DNA of 64,000 bases from Tupaia tana (GCA_026018925.1 JAKSZU010000002.1:49713337-49777336), one strand, 5' to 3'. Counted from the stretch's first letter, positions 10,337 to 22,282 are shown. The notes: generated from the sequence alone by a model not told the origin. Numbers and translations: made by a program.

Positions 10337-12443
10337 TGTTAGTGCATACCGTTTGGGGTTCTCTCTGCATCCTTGCCGAGTGGGTTGTTCTAGGTCCGTG
10401 GTGGGCTATCCCGGGCTGTGAGACCCAGCCAGAGGACTTTAGGGGCTGGAAACGTGGGTGTACCTGGGTACGCTCTCAGAGGCTCGTGGGAAAATCTGGC
10501 TCAAGGACCCCCCCCTTAGTGTAGCGCTTCCTAAAACCTCATCACTCCTCCTCTCTTGATTGTTCAGCATTCCTGCTAAGCGTCCCAGGAATGATAACTT
10601 TTCCTGGGTGCAAGTGTTTCGCGCAGACCCCTTGTAGGCGCGGAGCCTGGATCAGCACCAGTCACTTCGGCCTGGCGTCTGACCGGGGATCTAGAGAGCC
10701 ACACGGAAACGGATGCGGCTTCCCCTCACTTTTGCGGGCCTGGGAAGAGGCGAAAGAAGGTGCTCAGTTCTCCTGGGTACACTCCCAAATATTTGTAACC
10801 TGGCGTTTACGAAACAAAATGATGCTAACACGCAAAATAACGTGGAAGTGTTCAGCCCTGCTGCATACACGCCCAAACACCTCTAATTTGACGTTGAAGA
10901 GACAAAACAACGCTAAAATGCAAATTAGGCAATGTGATACCCAGAATGAGCCTCGTTTGACAGGCCGAACTGAGATTTAAATGGAAAGAAAGCTTACTCA
11001 TACCCCCACACCGAATTCATTCTTTTAAGTACTTTAAAACATTGTGTAATTTTAAGTTCCACCACTGTCATAATGAACACTTCACAATAGCAAGCAGTGG
11101 AACAATGGACACCCCCATATCGCATTGTGTCAGGTAATTAGGAAGTGCCGCGGCGCGGGAAAGCGAAGCCCGGAACATCAATGCGTCCTCTGCAGCGTGT
11201 AAGATAGTTCAGGGCCGCGCGTGTCACGCAAGCCACATCGAACCGCTCACGCCGCTGCCTGAACCGGAGACAGGGACCGACGCAATCGGACCGTGGCCTC
11301 GCGCGTGGGCGGAGAGCCCAAAGAAGAGACGCAGGAGCGCAGGGCGAGCGAGCACCGCTCCAGGCAGGGCAGGCGGGAGCTGGGAAGTCCTGGGACGAGA
11401 GTGCAGCTGGGCAGGGACGTGAGGGTCCCGCTGGGGCGTAGCAGGGGCGTCCGACTCCAGGAGAGCGGGACCCGACGCGGGACTGTGCGCTCCGGCAGCG
11501 CCCACTCTGCCCAACCTTTTGGAGCTAGACCCACAGGGCAACCAGATAAGGACACGTGTGGGTCACAGGGTAAAGCTGTTACTTTGTGCAAGGAGAGAGA
11601 GAGAGGGCGAGGGAGAGAAAGGGAAGAGCAGGGTGTTGAAGATGGGGATGTCCTACTTCTAAGTGGCTCTTTGAGAGGCAAAAGCTTCCTTGCAAGCGCA
11701 GTCGGAGGCCACGCCGCGTAGGGGACCGGCCGGGCAGGGTGCGGGACCTCTCCAAGGGGCCTTCGGTCTCTGTCCGCTCTGCAGTGGCCCCTGGAGGGGG
11801 GGCACACTACCCTGGAGGCTGAGGACTGTGCTTCCCTTCCCCGAGCCCCGGGCTCTGCAGTCCGTAGGCGGCGAACTGGTCGGCCCTCCCCGGAGCGGGG
11901 GTGGGGGCACGCGGCCCTCCCGCGCCGTGACCTCGGGTTCCCGCGCCCCCCCACCGCCCAGTCTCCTCCTCCCTTTACCCTCATTCATTTTCCCTCAGCG
12001 GCTTCCAGGACCGGCTCCAAGCCCAACTCCAAGCCCACCCGAGCCCACGGCACGGAGCTAAGGAGGGGAGCTGGGGGCGGCGCGGAGCCGGTGCCCGGGG
12101 GCTGTCTCGGAGAGGCGGCGGCCGCGAGGGGCGTCGCGTCCCGCCGGTGTCCGCCGCGGATGAGCAGGCGGCCGCGAGCAGCCCCCGGAGCCGCGCAGCA
12201 CCCGCGCACACAGTGACGGCGAGGCCACGCCCGCTCGGGAGCCGGGGGGCTGTCCTACCCCCTCCCTCCGGCCCCCTCCCTGCCCAGCCTCCCCCTCCTC
12301 CCCGCGCCGGCCCCCGGCCCGCCCCCGGCTCTGCTCGCGGGAGGCGCTGGGCGCCCGGGCTGGCGCGCTCTCCGCGGCGCACACACATCCACGCACGCAC
12401 GCCCAGAGCAGCTCTCCGCGGCCGGCCCTCGTCCCCCTCGCCC

Positions 12444-12476
12444 ATGCAGACGGACAGAGCGACGGAAGATGGCTGA
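12444..12476 (+). other. Upstream ORF 1 in the SOBP leader (10 codons)
   Basis: ATG at 12444 opens a ten-residue reading frame (MQTDRATEDG) ending at TGA 12474-12476. The ATG has C at -3 and C at +4, so its context is weak. It overlaps the start of upstream ORF 2 in another frame. It matters only if transcription begins upstream of it, which the sequence cannot show. Confidence 0.4.
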
Positions 12477-12669
12477 CGACTCCGTGGGGCACCGAGGATG
12501 CAGCCCGGCGGCGGCGGCGGCGGGAGCGGCAGCGGCAGCGGCGGCGGCAGGGGCAGCGGCAGCGGCGTTGGCGGCGGCGGCGGCGGCAGGAGCAGGAGCG
12601 GCCGCGGCATCCCCGAGACTCCCCGAGCTCCCGTTCCTCCTGACAGCCACTGACGTGCGGCGCCGCTAG
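12469..12669 (+). other. Upstream ORF 2 in the SOBP leader, 66 residues, alanine-rich
   Basis: ATG at 12469 has A at -3 and G at +4, as strong as the main start. It reads 66 codons to TAG at 12667-12669, about 200 nt before the SOBP ATG and out of frame with it. Residues 14-47 are almost entirely Ala with a few Gly and one Leu, encoded by a (GCG/GCA)n-type tract. The peptide has no recognisable family. If the leader includes it, the ORF could lower SOBP translation. Its coding status is unproven. Confidence 0.4.
12505..12600 (+). repeat. Imperfect GGC/AGC trinucleotide tract in the leader
   Basis: About 95 bp of GGC units mixed with AGC and a few variants, in the predicted 5' leader. Interruptions (AGC, GTT, AGG) break up the pure runs, which usually lowers instability. 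Length polymorphism is plausible. Confidence 0.85.
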
Positions 12670-12759
12670 GAGAGCCCCGCTTCTCCGGCGCCCCCGCCCT
12701 CGCGCCCGGCCCGGCCCGGCCCCGGCCCGCCAGCACCGCTACCTCCGCCAGCCTTGCCA

Positions 12760-12842
12760 CCATCAGCACCACCTCCGCCACCTCCACCGCCACCACCGCC
12801 TCCACCTCCACCTCCACCACCGCCGGCGGCGGCAGCAGCCAT
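12760..12842 (+). repeat. CCA/CCT/CCG trinucleotide tract just upstream of the SOBP start
   Basis: About 80 bp of CCN triplets (cac/cca/cct/ccg mixtures) ending in a short GGC/AGC run, 30 nt before the SOBP ATG. In RNA the tract is C-rich and largely unstructured, whereas the upstream GGC tract can fold strongly; the two could also pair with each other. Confidence 0.8.
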
Positions 12843-12872
12843 TTCATCTCCACAGAAACCAGACACAAAAAC

Positions 12873-12968
12873 ATGGCAGAAATGGAGAAAGAAGGGAGAC
12901 CTCCGGAAAATAAGAGGAGCAGGAAGCCGGCTCACCCAGTGAAAAGGGAGATCAATGAAGAGATGAAG
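12873..12968 (+). CDS. SOBP: SOBP coding exon 1, residues 1-32
   Basis: The ATG at 12873 has A at -3 and G at +4, a strong Kozak context. It opens a highly charged N-terminus ([18 protein letters not shown]) that I recognise as SOBP. The Lys/Arg-rich stretch at residues 13-25 could act as a nuclear localisation signal (inference). The exon ends with codon AAG at 12966-12968 followed by the donor gtattt, so the junction is phase 0. Reading through the donor gives intron sequence and an early stop in the track of this frame at about 13.07 kb. Two upstream ATGs, at 12444 and 12469, lie in the leader and are out of frame with this start. Confidence 0.96.
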
Positions 12969-13800
12969 GTATTTCTGGACCTCGGGGCTGGGAGGACCGA
13001 GCTCTTTTTGCGCCCGCTGGCTCCGGGCCGTTGTGTGGATTCAGGGGTACCGGGGCGCGCTGGGCAGTTCCTGTAGGATGCCCAGAACGCCTCCGCTCCT
13101 CCCCCAGGTGTGAAGCAGAGGCGAACTCCGGGGCTGCATCCCCGACATCTGCCAGCCGGAGAGCGGAGGGGTGCGAAGGGGGCACGTCCTGTTCCACCTT
13201 ACAAACCCCGGGTGGCGCGGGGCCCGGGCGGCGGGTTGGTGTCGCACGAGGCTCTCCTAGTGGGCGACGTAGTTCCCCCCTTGCTTCGGGAATCATCCTT
13301 CGGAACCCTCCAAAGTTAGGAGCCGCCCGGCCGAGGCACCCGGGGAGCGCGCGATCCCACCCCTCTCCGCGGTTGGTCCTGCGGCCCCTTCGTCCCGCGT
13401 CCCTCTAAGTAGCCAGCTGCGGCCGAGCAGAGGCTGCCAGGGTCGGGCTGGTGGAGGCCCTGGCGCCGCGGGTCTAGGTCGGGTCCTGGCGGCCGGCTTT
13501 CCCGCCCCCGCCCGCTGCTCGCAGTCGGCTGCCTCCGCCTCCCGCTAGCTCTGCATGCTTCACTGGCCGGTTAGGCAGAGCCCGCGAGCCTCGCGGAAAG
13601 ATAGCGGTCTGGGGGGCGGCCTTCGCCGGCGCCTGCCCATTGTTCGGAAAGGCCAGCCCCGAGCCCTCGGCGAGGCCGGGCTCCCCGCCAGGCCAGCGGT
13701 GCTCCAGAGGTGGCGAGCGCGGCTGCCTGGCGCTCCAGCTGTTCGCGTTCGAGCGATTGCACAAGAGCACCGCTCAGCTCTGGACCCCTCTCCTCGCCCC

Positions 13801-16800
13801 CACTCCCTAATTTTCCATGAAGTTAGAGATTTAGCCTGGGCGAAGATTTTATTCTGTGTTGATTTCGCGAGTCTCTCTTGAGGTTTTTTTTTAAACAGTA
13901 TTTTATCTATTTTTCTTTCTGGGAGTTACCAAAAAAGTAGCAGGTTTGCACTCTGCACTCTGCGGTCTTCTTGGTGTTCCCCTTCTTCTGCATAGAATCC
14001 TTACGCTGCCTGAGGACATGGTCAGGTTTGGTTAAGTTTGTATTTAAAAGACAAGCTGGATGGACATGGTCTGCAACTAAGTCAAATGCATTGCCTTGCG
14101 ACGTTTTCTTGATTTGAACAAGCATATTCTATGAGAATGCCTTGTGTGCAGTCCACGCCGGGACCAGGGCAGACAGAGGTACCCATCCTGTGTGCGTGTG
14201 TACCTGGTGCATATGCTTAGCTTTGCCTCCCTCCCGGAAGTGTCAGTAGCAATCTAAACTTTGACAGGAGCTTTTTCCATTTTCGTTTTATTTTCTGGGT
14301 GAGGAATGTAGTGCCTGGAAGCATGAGGTACAACTTCATCCAGCAGAGAGTTGAGGCAGATTGGCCTTGGCGACCAGCGTCAGCCCTTGTGATGGAAACC
14401 ACTGATTGCAATGGTAGATGTGTTTTGAAGACCAGTGGAAGTTGTGCTCTTTCCATGGGGTTGGCATTCCAACACTTCACAATGACCATCCTCCCCTGCC
14501 TGCCCTTCCCTCCTGTCCCGTATTTCCAGATTACTTTTCCATGTCATTTCAAACTGAGCGTGGGGGAAGGGGAGAGAGGCAAAGGCCACCAGGAAATCAC
14601 GGTGTGCTCTGGCCCTTTAAAATGCTGCCTAATGTGATCTATATGGATGGCAGCTTTTAAGTTTCATAGGTTCTAGGATTACAAATTAGCTAATTTTAAT
14701 CAAAACATGTGAAATGTTATCCCGGCTGGATATAAAGGCTGACTGTGCTCGTTGCTTGGGGCTCACGTTGTTGACTTTGGCTGCAGGCATACTCCGTGGT
14801 TTGGGAGATAGTTGTCCTTCTACAGTATAACAGATGTTTGTCTGAACCGGGGAGGAAGAAACAAAAACAACATTGTGTGAAGGGGAAAAATTACACAATT
14901 TTTAGCCAAGGCTGCAGGACCAAGTGTGGAATTAACCTTGTTGCACAGAATTTCCTCTCTTCTAACTGTGACTTTTCTTCCAAATCACCATCTACTATCT
15001 GAAGTTTTAACCCTCGCCATTTCAATCCATAGTAGCATTAACTGAGAAGTTTTATGCGGCAACTAATTCAATTGCCTGTAGGAGTGGTATTTTTTTTTTT
15101 TCTGTAGTTTAGAACAATGTGAGAGACCCCTGCCCCACATTTTCAGTCATGCCCAATGCACGCAGTGCCAAATGAGTCCAGTGGATTCAGAAGGCATTCC
15201 TGTCATAACAGCACCCAAAGTCCTCACTGAAAAAAGATTTTCAAATTCAAAATATGGAAAGGTAATTCTGAACTCATTAATGTTTTCCTGCTTTTAATAT
15301 TCATAAGCATATCAACAAAAACTCTCCCCAAACCTCATGGTATTATTACCCCTCCAGCTCCCTGAACCCTGAAGTGTAGAATAACATAACAAGTTGGTTG
15401 CCCGGTATAAAAATGTGTGCAACAAAATGTCACCGAGAACACAATGTGGCCTTGTGCAGCTTCATATCGGTGCCGCTGGAGCTGCCTGGCTGTGTTTGCC
15501 TTCATCTGAACGGCTTTCATCTGGACCAGTGTAAACTAAGCCCTGGTAAGTAATCACTGCCCGGCAGAAAGAAAGGAATGTATACAGCTAGCGTGGCCTG
15601 AGCTGTAAAAACGGAAACCCGAGCCCCCACCTCGGATCACATATCAAGGCTTGAAGGTAGGGGAAATGAAAGGGGGAAAGAGGAGAGAGCGAATGGAAAA
15701 GTCAGCCTGGGAAGTGGAGGATCAGGAGGAGGCCCCCCTTAGGGAGATTTGGCTCAGGGATTAGGGAATTTTATCGTGGTATACAGTGACCTACTCAGGT
15801 TTCAACACTGGTTGGATCAAGTTGCTTCTCTGTGAGCTGAAAGAAAAAGGACTGGTGTGTATGTGATTTCTTTCTCCCCTTCGGTAGTAGAAAGGACATT
15901 GGTACAAGTGTCTATTTTAAGTACAGCAAATGCAGGGCACTGAGAATGAGCAACAAAATTGCCTCATCACAGAGACTTCCTTCAAGATTTCCTAAATGAG
16001 ACAGACACATATTTATTTAAAAATGGCTGGAGAAGACAAACTGGCTGAGGTTTAGCTGACTCTAGTAATGGCACTGGAGATTGTCTTCCTGTGGCTGGGA
16101 GCTAATGTTGGTTGCTGTTTCACTAGATCAGATATTGAGTTACATTTTCGTTATCACTGCTTTCATGTACATGACAGTTGTAACAAATTTAAATTTGATA
16201 CAATATAAATTTGTGCGTGAAAAGTATATGACTTGGCCGGCTTGCTGATGGTGTACTTTAGAGAAAAATATCTTCAAGTAGAAATGTTTGTCTCACAGTG
16301 ACCTTTACAATGTTTCTTTGTCTTTCCTTTTCTTCTTCTCTTCATTCTAGTTTGTTTTGATTAAAAAGACTGGATTTTTACTGTACTTACAATTAGTATG
16401 CCTGATTTAATTAGTAGTTAATAAGAGAGGATTTAAAACATTAGATGGCAATACATTTTATATCTTGACTGCTTTTGGTTTCTAAGTGAATGTTGTGAGT
16501 GTATCTAATGGACTGTCTCTGATACAGTTAGCTTACATATAGCATAATAAACGAATGTCAAAAGAGAATCCCAACACTTGGGAAGGTTAATTAGTTTTAG
16601 GAGTTCATCCAGAGCACAGTAGATATAATATAACAACTAGTTTGTACTTGTGGATGTGTGAGTGTGGGTATACATATGTGAATGTGTGTGCGTGTGTGTG
16701 TAAATATTGTTGCCCTTAAGGATATGTATTTTGTGCATATAGATAGACCTTAGTGAATTGTGGTTAGTAGCTAGCAAACAATAATGTAAGTAAAAACAAT

Positions 16801-18775
16801 CTAAACTATGAGTAGAGATGATGAGTAAGATTTTTATCTTTTAAAACTCTGACAAAAACCAATGTGATTGGATCAAACACTCCTGGAAACTTTTCTAAAC
16901 AAACTATAATCGATGCACTTACAGTGTTTGGCTTCTTTATCAATTGCTAAACTACATCATAATCTCTGATAGATATCATAGAGTCTCTCCTTTGCTGAAA
17001 ACGTTTCTGTCTATAAATATTCTCAGTAAGTAACTTGTACCTAAAATCATGCTTCATTCCTGTTGCCTACAGTTTGAGTCAGGCACATCTGTTAGAGTTT
17101 AGTAGTAAACTTACCACAGGATTTTCTATTTGGTGTCTGATGCTCTCGATTTGGCATTAAAAATGACCTGTGTCAGTTGCGTAGACAAGTAAGTTGCAGA
17201 GCTGAGCTAGTGAGTGCAGTGAGAGAAATAGCTTGACATTAAAACAGAGAGAGAAATCAGAGTGTAGATTAGAAATGTCAGTGTGTTTAAGGTTGACATC
17301 ACCTCATTACTAAAACAGGTATATTTTAAGTTTTGCTGCTGAAACTCCATCCTGGTGTCAGATGCAGTGAGTCTCAGGATCTTAGAAAGTGGGCTTGGGA
17401 CCAGATCCCTTTGTGATATTCACAAATTATGTCAGGTCTTTCCTGCTGAGCAATGGCCTCAGGTGGGCCACGTGGCAGAACTGGGGATGGGTGTCAATTG
17501 GCACATGGCCCTTGCCCTTTGGGAGCAAGTATAGGATGTTCCCAAATGCTCAGCCTTGTTGTCAGTTGTCCTGTCAAGGCTCCAGGCTGCTCTCATGAGA
17601 GTCCTTAGAGGGCTCAGGGAGCTGTGCATTCTGTTCTATTCAAACTGGGGTTTTCTGGAAAGAGGCTCTTTCTCCATCTGTGAACTGGTGAGTGTGAGGT
17701 GGTGGAGTGCCATTCTCCAAGCCTCAGACAACTCGCAGGTTCCAGAGACGAGGAAATGGAAAGGAACCACTCCGCTTCCTCCTGAATCTGAAATAAACAT
17801 TTGAACTAGAAGAAAATGAGCCTGACAGACTCATTCCCTTCTGCGTTTCCTGCCTCTGTGCTTGCCAAGTGCGGCTCTGAGGAGCCAAGCCCCACTCTCC
17901 TTGTGTGAAAGACAGACTTAGAGAGACCAAGAGGTAACAGAGTTTTTAAAGGAAAGGCAAAAACAGGGCCTCAAAAAAGGGCAAATATTAGTGAGTGCAA
18001 GCAACTCTTTAAAAACGGAAAACTCCAGGGAAAGACAGTGTCTCGCTATGTTGACTAGATATCTTATATATACATATCTTCAGGGGAAATGCCTCTTTCA
18101 TTTATGAAGAGTCTTTACACTTGAAAAAAAAATTATTAGAAGTAGTAGAAGGTGGATTATAAAAATCCCTGGAGTCTAAAACTTCCTCTTGTGGAATGGG
18201 AAGCCAGCCACACTTGTACTTTCAAGCTAATAAGATTATTGAATATTTTCCTAAAAGAGAAGGGATATTACCGGGTAAAAGGAGAAAAAAAAATAGACTA
18301 CTTTGTTTTCGATAGTGCCAATTGAAACATGTAAACAGACATGAAAGCGTGTGGTAAGTGAGATTTGCTGAACGTATATTTTAGGATCTGCAGACGGATG
18401 GGTGTTAATATCTTTTATATAACCAGACGCCTGTGGAACGCTGTACTGCTTTAAGGCCAGTGGCTTTGGCACACTCAGGAACACAATGTAACAAGTCTTG
18501 GTGATTTTCTAGGCGGTTCTGCAGCTGTGATAGGACACAGCTGCACACCTGCCATGCCCGCCACAGTTCGTGTGAGTCCTAGAGCCAGCCGGTGTACACG
18601 CTCTCGCAGTATTTGTTTGACCCTTTCAGGGCACTTCATGTCCTGGCAGCAGGTTAAAATGTGGGGACATGACTGTCTGCTCTATGTCTCAGTAAGACGA
18701 TATATAGTATACATCTCATTTGTGTATTATTTATTCTTAACAGGTTTTAAATTCTTTCTTTCACATGTATGAGAG
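13801..18775. other. Intron 1, proximal, free of recognisable mobile elements
   Basis: Nearly 5 kb with no SINE, LINE or DNA transposon that I can see, in contrast to the rest of the intron. A degenerate GT tract lies at about 16660-16702. A TCAGGTTTC word, close to the SIX-protein consensus, lies at 15795-15803. Such SINE-poor sequence next to a developmental promoter often holds regulatory DNA, but nothing here proves it. Confidence 0.55.
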
Positions 18776-18779
18776 TCAT

Positions 18780-18969
18780 AGACAAAGAGAGCCGGTACCC
18801 CCAGCAGGGTCTTTATGCTCTGATTCATCGCCAGCTCTGCCAGCACCAGACCATGGGCACACACATGTCTGGTACGGTCAGGGAGGTCTGCGGACACGAA
18901 CCAGGACTCTTTTCACGTGGGTCGCCTTGCAGATCATCACGTTTTACCATTGCGCTACCTTCTAGTCCC
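18780..18969 (-). mobile_element. SINE-E copy (tRNA-like, low copy in this window)
   Basis: Minus orientation: 'ggtacccccagcagggtc', 'accatgggcacacacatg', 'cagggaggtctgcgg', 'cgaaccaggactc' (B-box complement) and 'ccattgcgctaccttctag'. The same block order occurs at 59783-59979, so it is a real family, distinct from SINE-L. Confidence 0.75.
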
Positions 18970-18971
18970 AA

Positions 18972-19970
18972 ACACCAGTGATTTTATAGGAAGAACCACA
19001 CGATGTGGGTTTTGTATGCCAATGGTAAGCCATTTCATATGGACTGTATCAATAAAAGAACAAAACTTTCTTCTCAGGCCAGTTCCAAGGCAGCGTTAGG
19101 GATTAGTGCTGCGATGAGTTCCGTACGTCATTGCGTCATCGCTGCAAAGCCAACCGAAGTGAAGAGCACCAGCCATCTTCCAAGGATTTTAAGCTAGGAG
19201 ACTGTAGTGAGGTGCAGGTGGAAACGACGGGGTTTAACATAACACGGGAGTATGAACCTGGCTGCTCCTGTTATTTCCTGCGTGTCAATGACCCTCTAAT
19301 GGGTCATCTGTGGGGAATACTTCATTCTTACTATACCTTCAGATCCTCTGGGATCATGAATATGGAAGCACTTTGTAATCTGTAAATGGCTCTCCAAATA
19401 TTTCTTTTGTACTATTTCAATTTTACCTCATGACCTTTCTCTTGGCAGAACCATAAAATAAAATGAGTTCGCTTTGTCTGTGTTAAAAGAGACAACTTAG
19501 ATTCAGCCCTGGGCCAGACCTGGGAATAGAGCTAGAAACTGACTTGGAGCCCAGTTCAGTTCCTGCTTCACTCCGGAACTTGCACAAGCCTGGGCCTCCT
19601 TCGCAGGTTCCCTTTCTGCATCTCTGTTAGCGAGCCCGGTGATGCTCATAGAAGTCTACCCCAGAAGTCAGTCAGAACACAGGGAGATTGAAAGGAAGAT
19701 AAAATATTTTCCAAAAATAACCATCATTCTATTATTCATAACCTTAACTAGCAGAGATACTAGCATTCTCCCCCTCCCTGCCTTATAAATTGTTAGGGGT
19801 TGAGAATTTCCTTTTTCTGTGAAAGGATCTCTCATGTGCTCCACTTTCTTAGATAATGTGTGTCAGAATGTTTTGAAGTTAAGTGATGTGACTGACAGAT
19901 CTTTTTTATTGTCGTAAGGACTGTGAAGATGGCTGATGTTGTCTATGCGTGAGAGACTATATGTTAATTA
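18972..19970. other. Intron 1, unassigned
   Basis: No exon, RNA gene or named repeat recognised. Confidence 0.5.
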
Positions 19971-19974
19971 ACTT

Positions 19975-20545
19975 TTAATTAAAACTAGTTTTTTAGTTTT
20001 AGAAAAATAATACACGGACATGACAGAAATCGAATAAACAATGGAAATAAGCAAAAAGAAAAACCAAGCCTATAATTTTCCCACCCAGATGCAATTACTG
20101 TCAACATTTTGATGTATGACTTTTTATGTCCTTTTCTATGTGTGATGTATAGCCTTTTTTAAAAAAAAAAAAAATGATCTGAGTGTACTCACCTTCCTTT
20201 TAAAACTTAATATATTGTTAATAGCTTTTCATGGCAATAATTATTTGTCTATGGGACATATTTTAGTGGTAAATTAGTATTCCATTATATGACTAAACTA
20301 TACCTTATTTAACCAGTTTTTTTATTGTTTGGCATTTAGTTTCTTTCTAAGAAAACAACACTGAGTTAAATATTCCTGAACATGCATATTTCTGTGTCTA
20401 TTTTTTAAGGATAGTTTCTACAATGCCTTAGAAATAAAGTTGTTGAATCAAAGAGTATATACATTTTTGAGGCTCTTAATGCATAATCAAATTACTCTTT
20501 CTAAAAATTCCCAATTAGTATGAAGGTGCTTACTAATGCTACATA
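19975..20545 (+). mobile_element. Old L1-type LINE 3' fragment
   Basis: It carries the widespread mammalian block order 'ttactgtcaacattttgatg', 'attagtattccattatatg', 'accttatttaaccag', 'tttggcatttagtttctttc' and 'gttgaatcaaagagtatat'. I recognise this as an old L1M-like 3' region; the subfamily is uncertain. Confidence 0.5.
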
Positions 20546-20586
20546 TTATAATTATTAAAAACAACAACAACAACAACATCTTTTTG

Positions 20587-20812
20587 GCCAGCCCCCTAGC
20601 CTGGTGATTAAGAGAGCTAGATTCCACATGGCTAACTGAATGGTTCAAGTCTCAGACCTGGTGGATTGAAAAACATGCCAGGTGTATATGTGAGTGCTCA
20701 AAATCCTGACAGGGTGGAAAAATGGTGGGGAAGGGATTGCAGCATGACCATACCCTATGAAGAGGTGCTTTCTCCCTTTTCCTCTTTCTTTCTTTGGTGA
20801 GCAAGAGAAAAG
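20587..20812 (+). mobile_element. SINE-O copy
   Basis: Head ggccagccccctagcctgg, 'tggttcaagtctcag', 'gggaagggattgcagc', a CT-rich block and 'ttggtgagcaagag'. The right border is blurred by the next copy. Confidence 0.75.
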
Positions 20813-21035
20813 AAATTTTTATTGCCAGAGGGTTCAGGTGCTTGCCAGAGATAGACAGTACCCTACGGTGAGGTGCAGGCACGTCACAGTTCCATTTTTC
20901 CCATTTCTCTTACCGTGTCAGGATTTGGGTTCCATATGCACATGCCTGGCCTGTTTCTCAAGCCTCTGGGTCCAGGATTTGAATTGTAGCCAGCCTTGTG
21001 GGATCCAGCTCTCTTAACCATTAAGCAATAGGGTG
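20813..21035 (-). mobile_element. SINE-O copy, inverted against its neighbour
   Basis: Minus orientation: 'gcttgccagagatagac', 'accgtgtcaggatttggg', 'caagcctctgggtccagg' and 'gggatccagctctcttaacc'. It forms a tail-to-tail inverted pair with 20587-20812. Confidence 0.75.
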
Positions 21036-21039
21036 AGTA

Positions 21040-21990
21040 TGTATATATATATATATTTTTTTTTTTTTAAAAAAAAGCTTTCACATATTTATTTTTTAGA
21101 ATTCTGAATTTTTTGATCATTTCTCTGTATTTCTACATATTATTTTTATATTTGTGACTGTATTAAAACATATGAGCATATTTACTGAGTACATTTTAAG
21201 TGTCAGGCATTGTGTTAGGTGAGACATAAAATGAAATAAAAAAATTTTCTACCCTCAAGTATTTTGGGCATAGATGATGGCCTTTATTAGAAATGGGACT
21301 TGGAGGGAAAATGGGAATTATGTTTGTGGACATACAGAGGACTCGACTTTTTCTTCATTATGGCGAGTGACTGGGAGCTTTCTGAACACTTTCTGCTCTC
21401 TTGGGTAGGGAAATTTGAAAGCATATTGATATTTAGTTATGCAAGGCCTCGTATGAAAAAAATCAGTGGTACATACCTATGTTTTAAAATCTTCTTGGTG
21501 TTTTCAAAATAAATAAAATCATCAATCCTTTTCAAAGATCTTAAAGCACTTGTGTTTCAGAGATATTTTGAGAATTTGTAATTACTGCTATTTTCAAAAT
21601 GCCTTGAAGTCAACTCTTTATTGTTTACCTGGTGACTTGTTCAATTAAAGATCATTTAGGTTGCAATTTGACATTTGTATAGTATCTCCAGTTGAATAAG
21701 GAGGATCCTGGAATGTCTTGGGAATTAACATACAACAAAAATATAATTTGGTCATGTAGAAAGATCTCAGAAGTGAGAAAATACTAAGTAAAATTTCCTT
21801 TCCACCTATCTATGACCTCTTTTTTAATTCTAGGAAATGACCATGCTTTCAGACTAAACGTTGGTATTGTCTTCTTTCCTTAGGAGCCCTGGAGTTGAGC
21901 GAGGGGAATTGGAGTGGGTGAGGAAGAAGCGGGGGAATTAGATATTAAAAGTGCGAAGCAATTAGAGAGTCAGATATAGTATCAAAAATT
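21040..21990. other. Intron 1, unassigned
   Basis: AT-rich. A weak L2/L3-like word (gtgtcaggcattgtgttagg) is at about 21200. No exon seen. Confidence 0.45.
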
Positions 21991-21992
21991 GA

Positions 21993-22278
21993 GGGCCAGT
22001 CCATGGCCTCATGATTAAAGGAGCAGGATCCCACATGATTCAGTTTGAATTCCAGCCCTGGAGTCCTGAGAAACACAGTGGGTGTGTGTGTGTGTGAGTG
22101 GTTCGAATCCCAACAGGATGGAGAAATAGAGAAGGGATTGAATTGCAGCCATGCCTCACTGAGGCCTGGGGGGGATGGGGAGATTAGGTAAGGGGTGGGA
22201 TGGAGTGAGGTGGGGTGGCTGATTTGTCTCTCTCCTTCTCTCTTTGGCGAGTGCATGCACTCTTTGTCAGTTAAAAAA
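21993..22278 (+). mobile_element. SINE-O copy with a G-rich insert
   Basis: Head gagggccagtccatggcctc, 'gatcccacatgattcag', a GT run, 'aacaggatggagaaatag', 'agaagggattgaattgc' and 'ttggcgagtgcatgcac'. A purine- and G-rich expansion lies at 22160-22220. Confidence 0.75.
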
Positions 22279-22282
22279 TTAT

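Larger units (their letters stand above)
8881..11149. other. Upstream flank of SOBP, without mobile elements I can name
   Basis: No gene is recognised. It contains GT microsatellites at 9318-9358 and 10277-10312 and a G10 run at 10327-10336, plus poly-T and poly-A runs. The long frames over the GT tracts are low-complexity. Confidence 0.6.
11150..13800. promoter_or_regulatory. CpG island covering the SOBP promoter and exon 1
   Basis: Base composition changes abruptly near 11.15 kb from AT-rich to very GC- and CpG-rich, and returns to AT-rich near 13.8 kb. Several GC-box-like elements are visible between about 12.2 and 12.35 kb (for example cacgccc and ccgcccccgg). I see no convincing TATA box just upstream of the leader. 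This fits a broad CpG-island promoter. The transcription start cannot be fixed from sequence; somewhere between about 12.0 and 12.45 kb is likely. No SINE or LINE lies inside the island. Confidence 0.85.

Noticed and set aside
1..11149. Possible PDSS2 exons upstream of SOBP
   Set aside because: Expected from synteny on the opposite strand but farther away; no PDSS2-like coding block was recognised.
11224..13296. Long open frames on both strands in the CpG island, up to about 300 codons
   Set aside because: They reflect scarcity of stop codons in GC-rich DNA. Their products are low-complexity Pro/Ala/Gly/Arg and match no family I know.
14299..14637. A 112-codon frame in intron 1
   Set aside because: Unremarkable composition, no family likeness, and no supporting splice sites or repeats.
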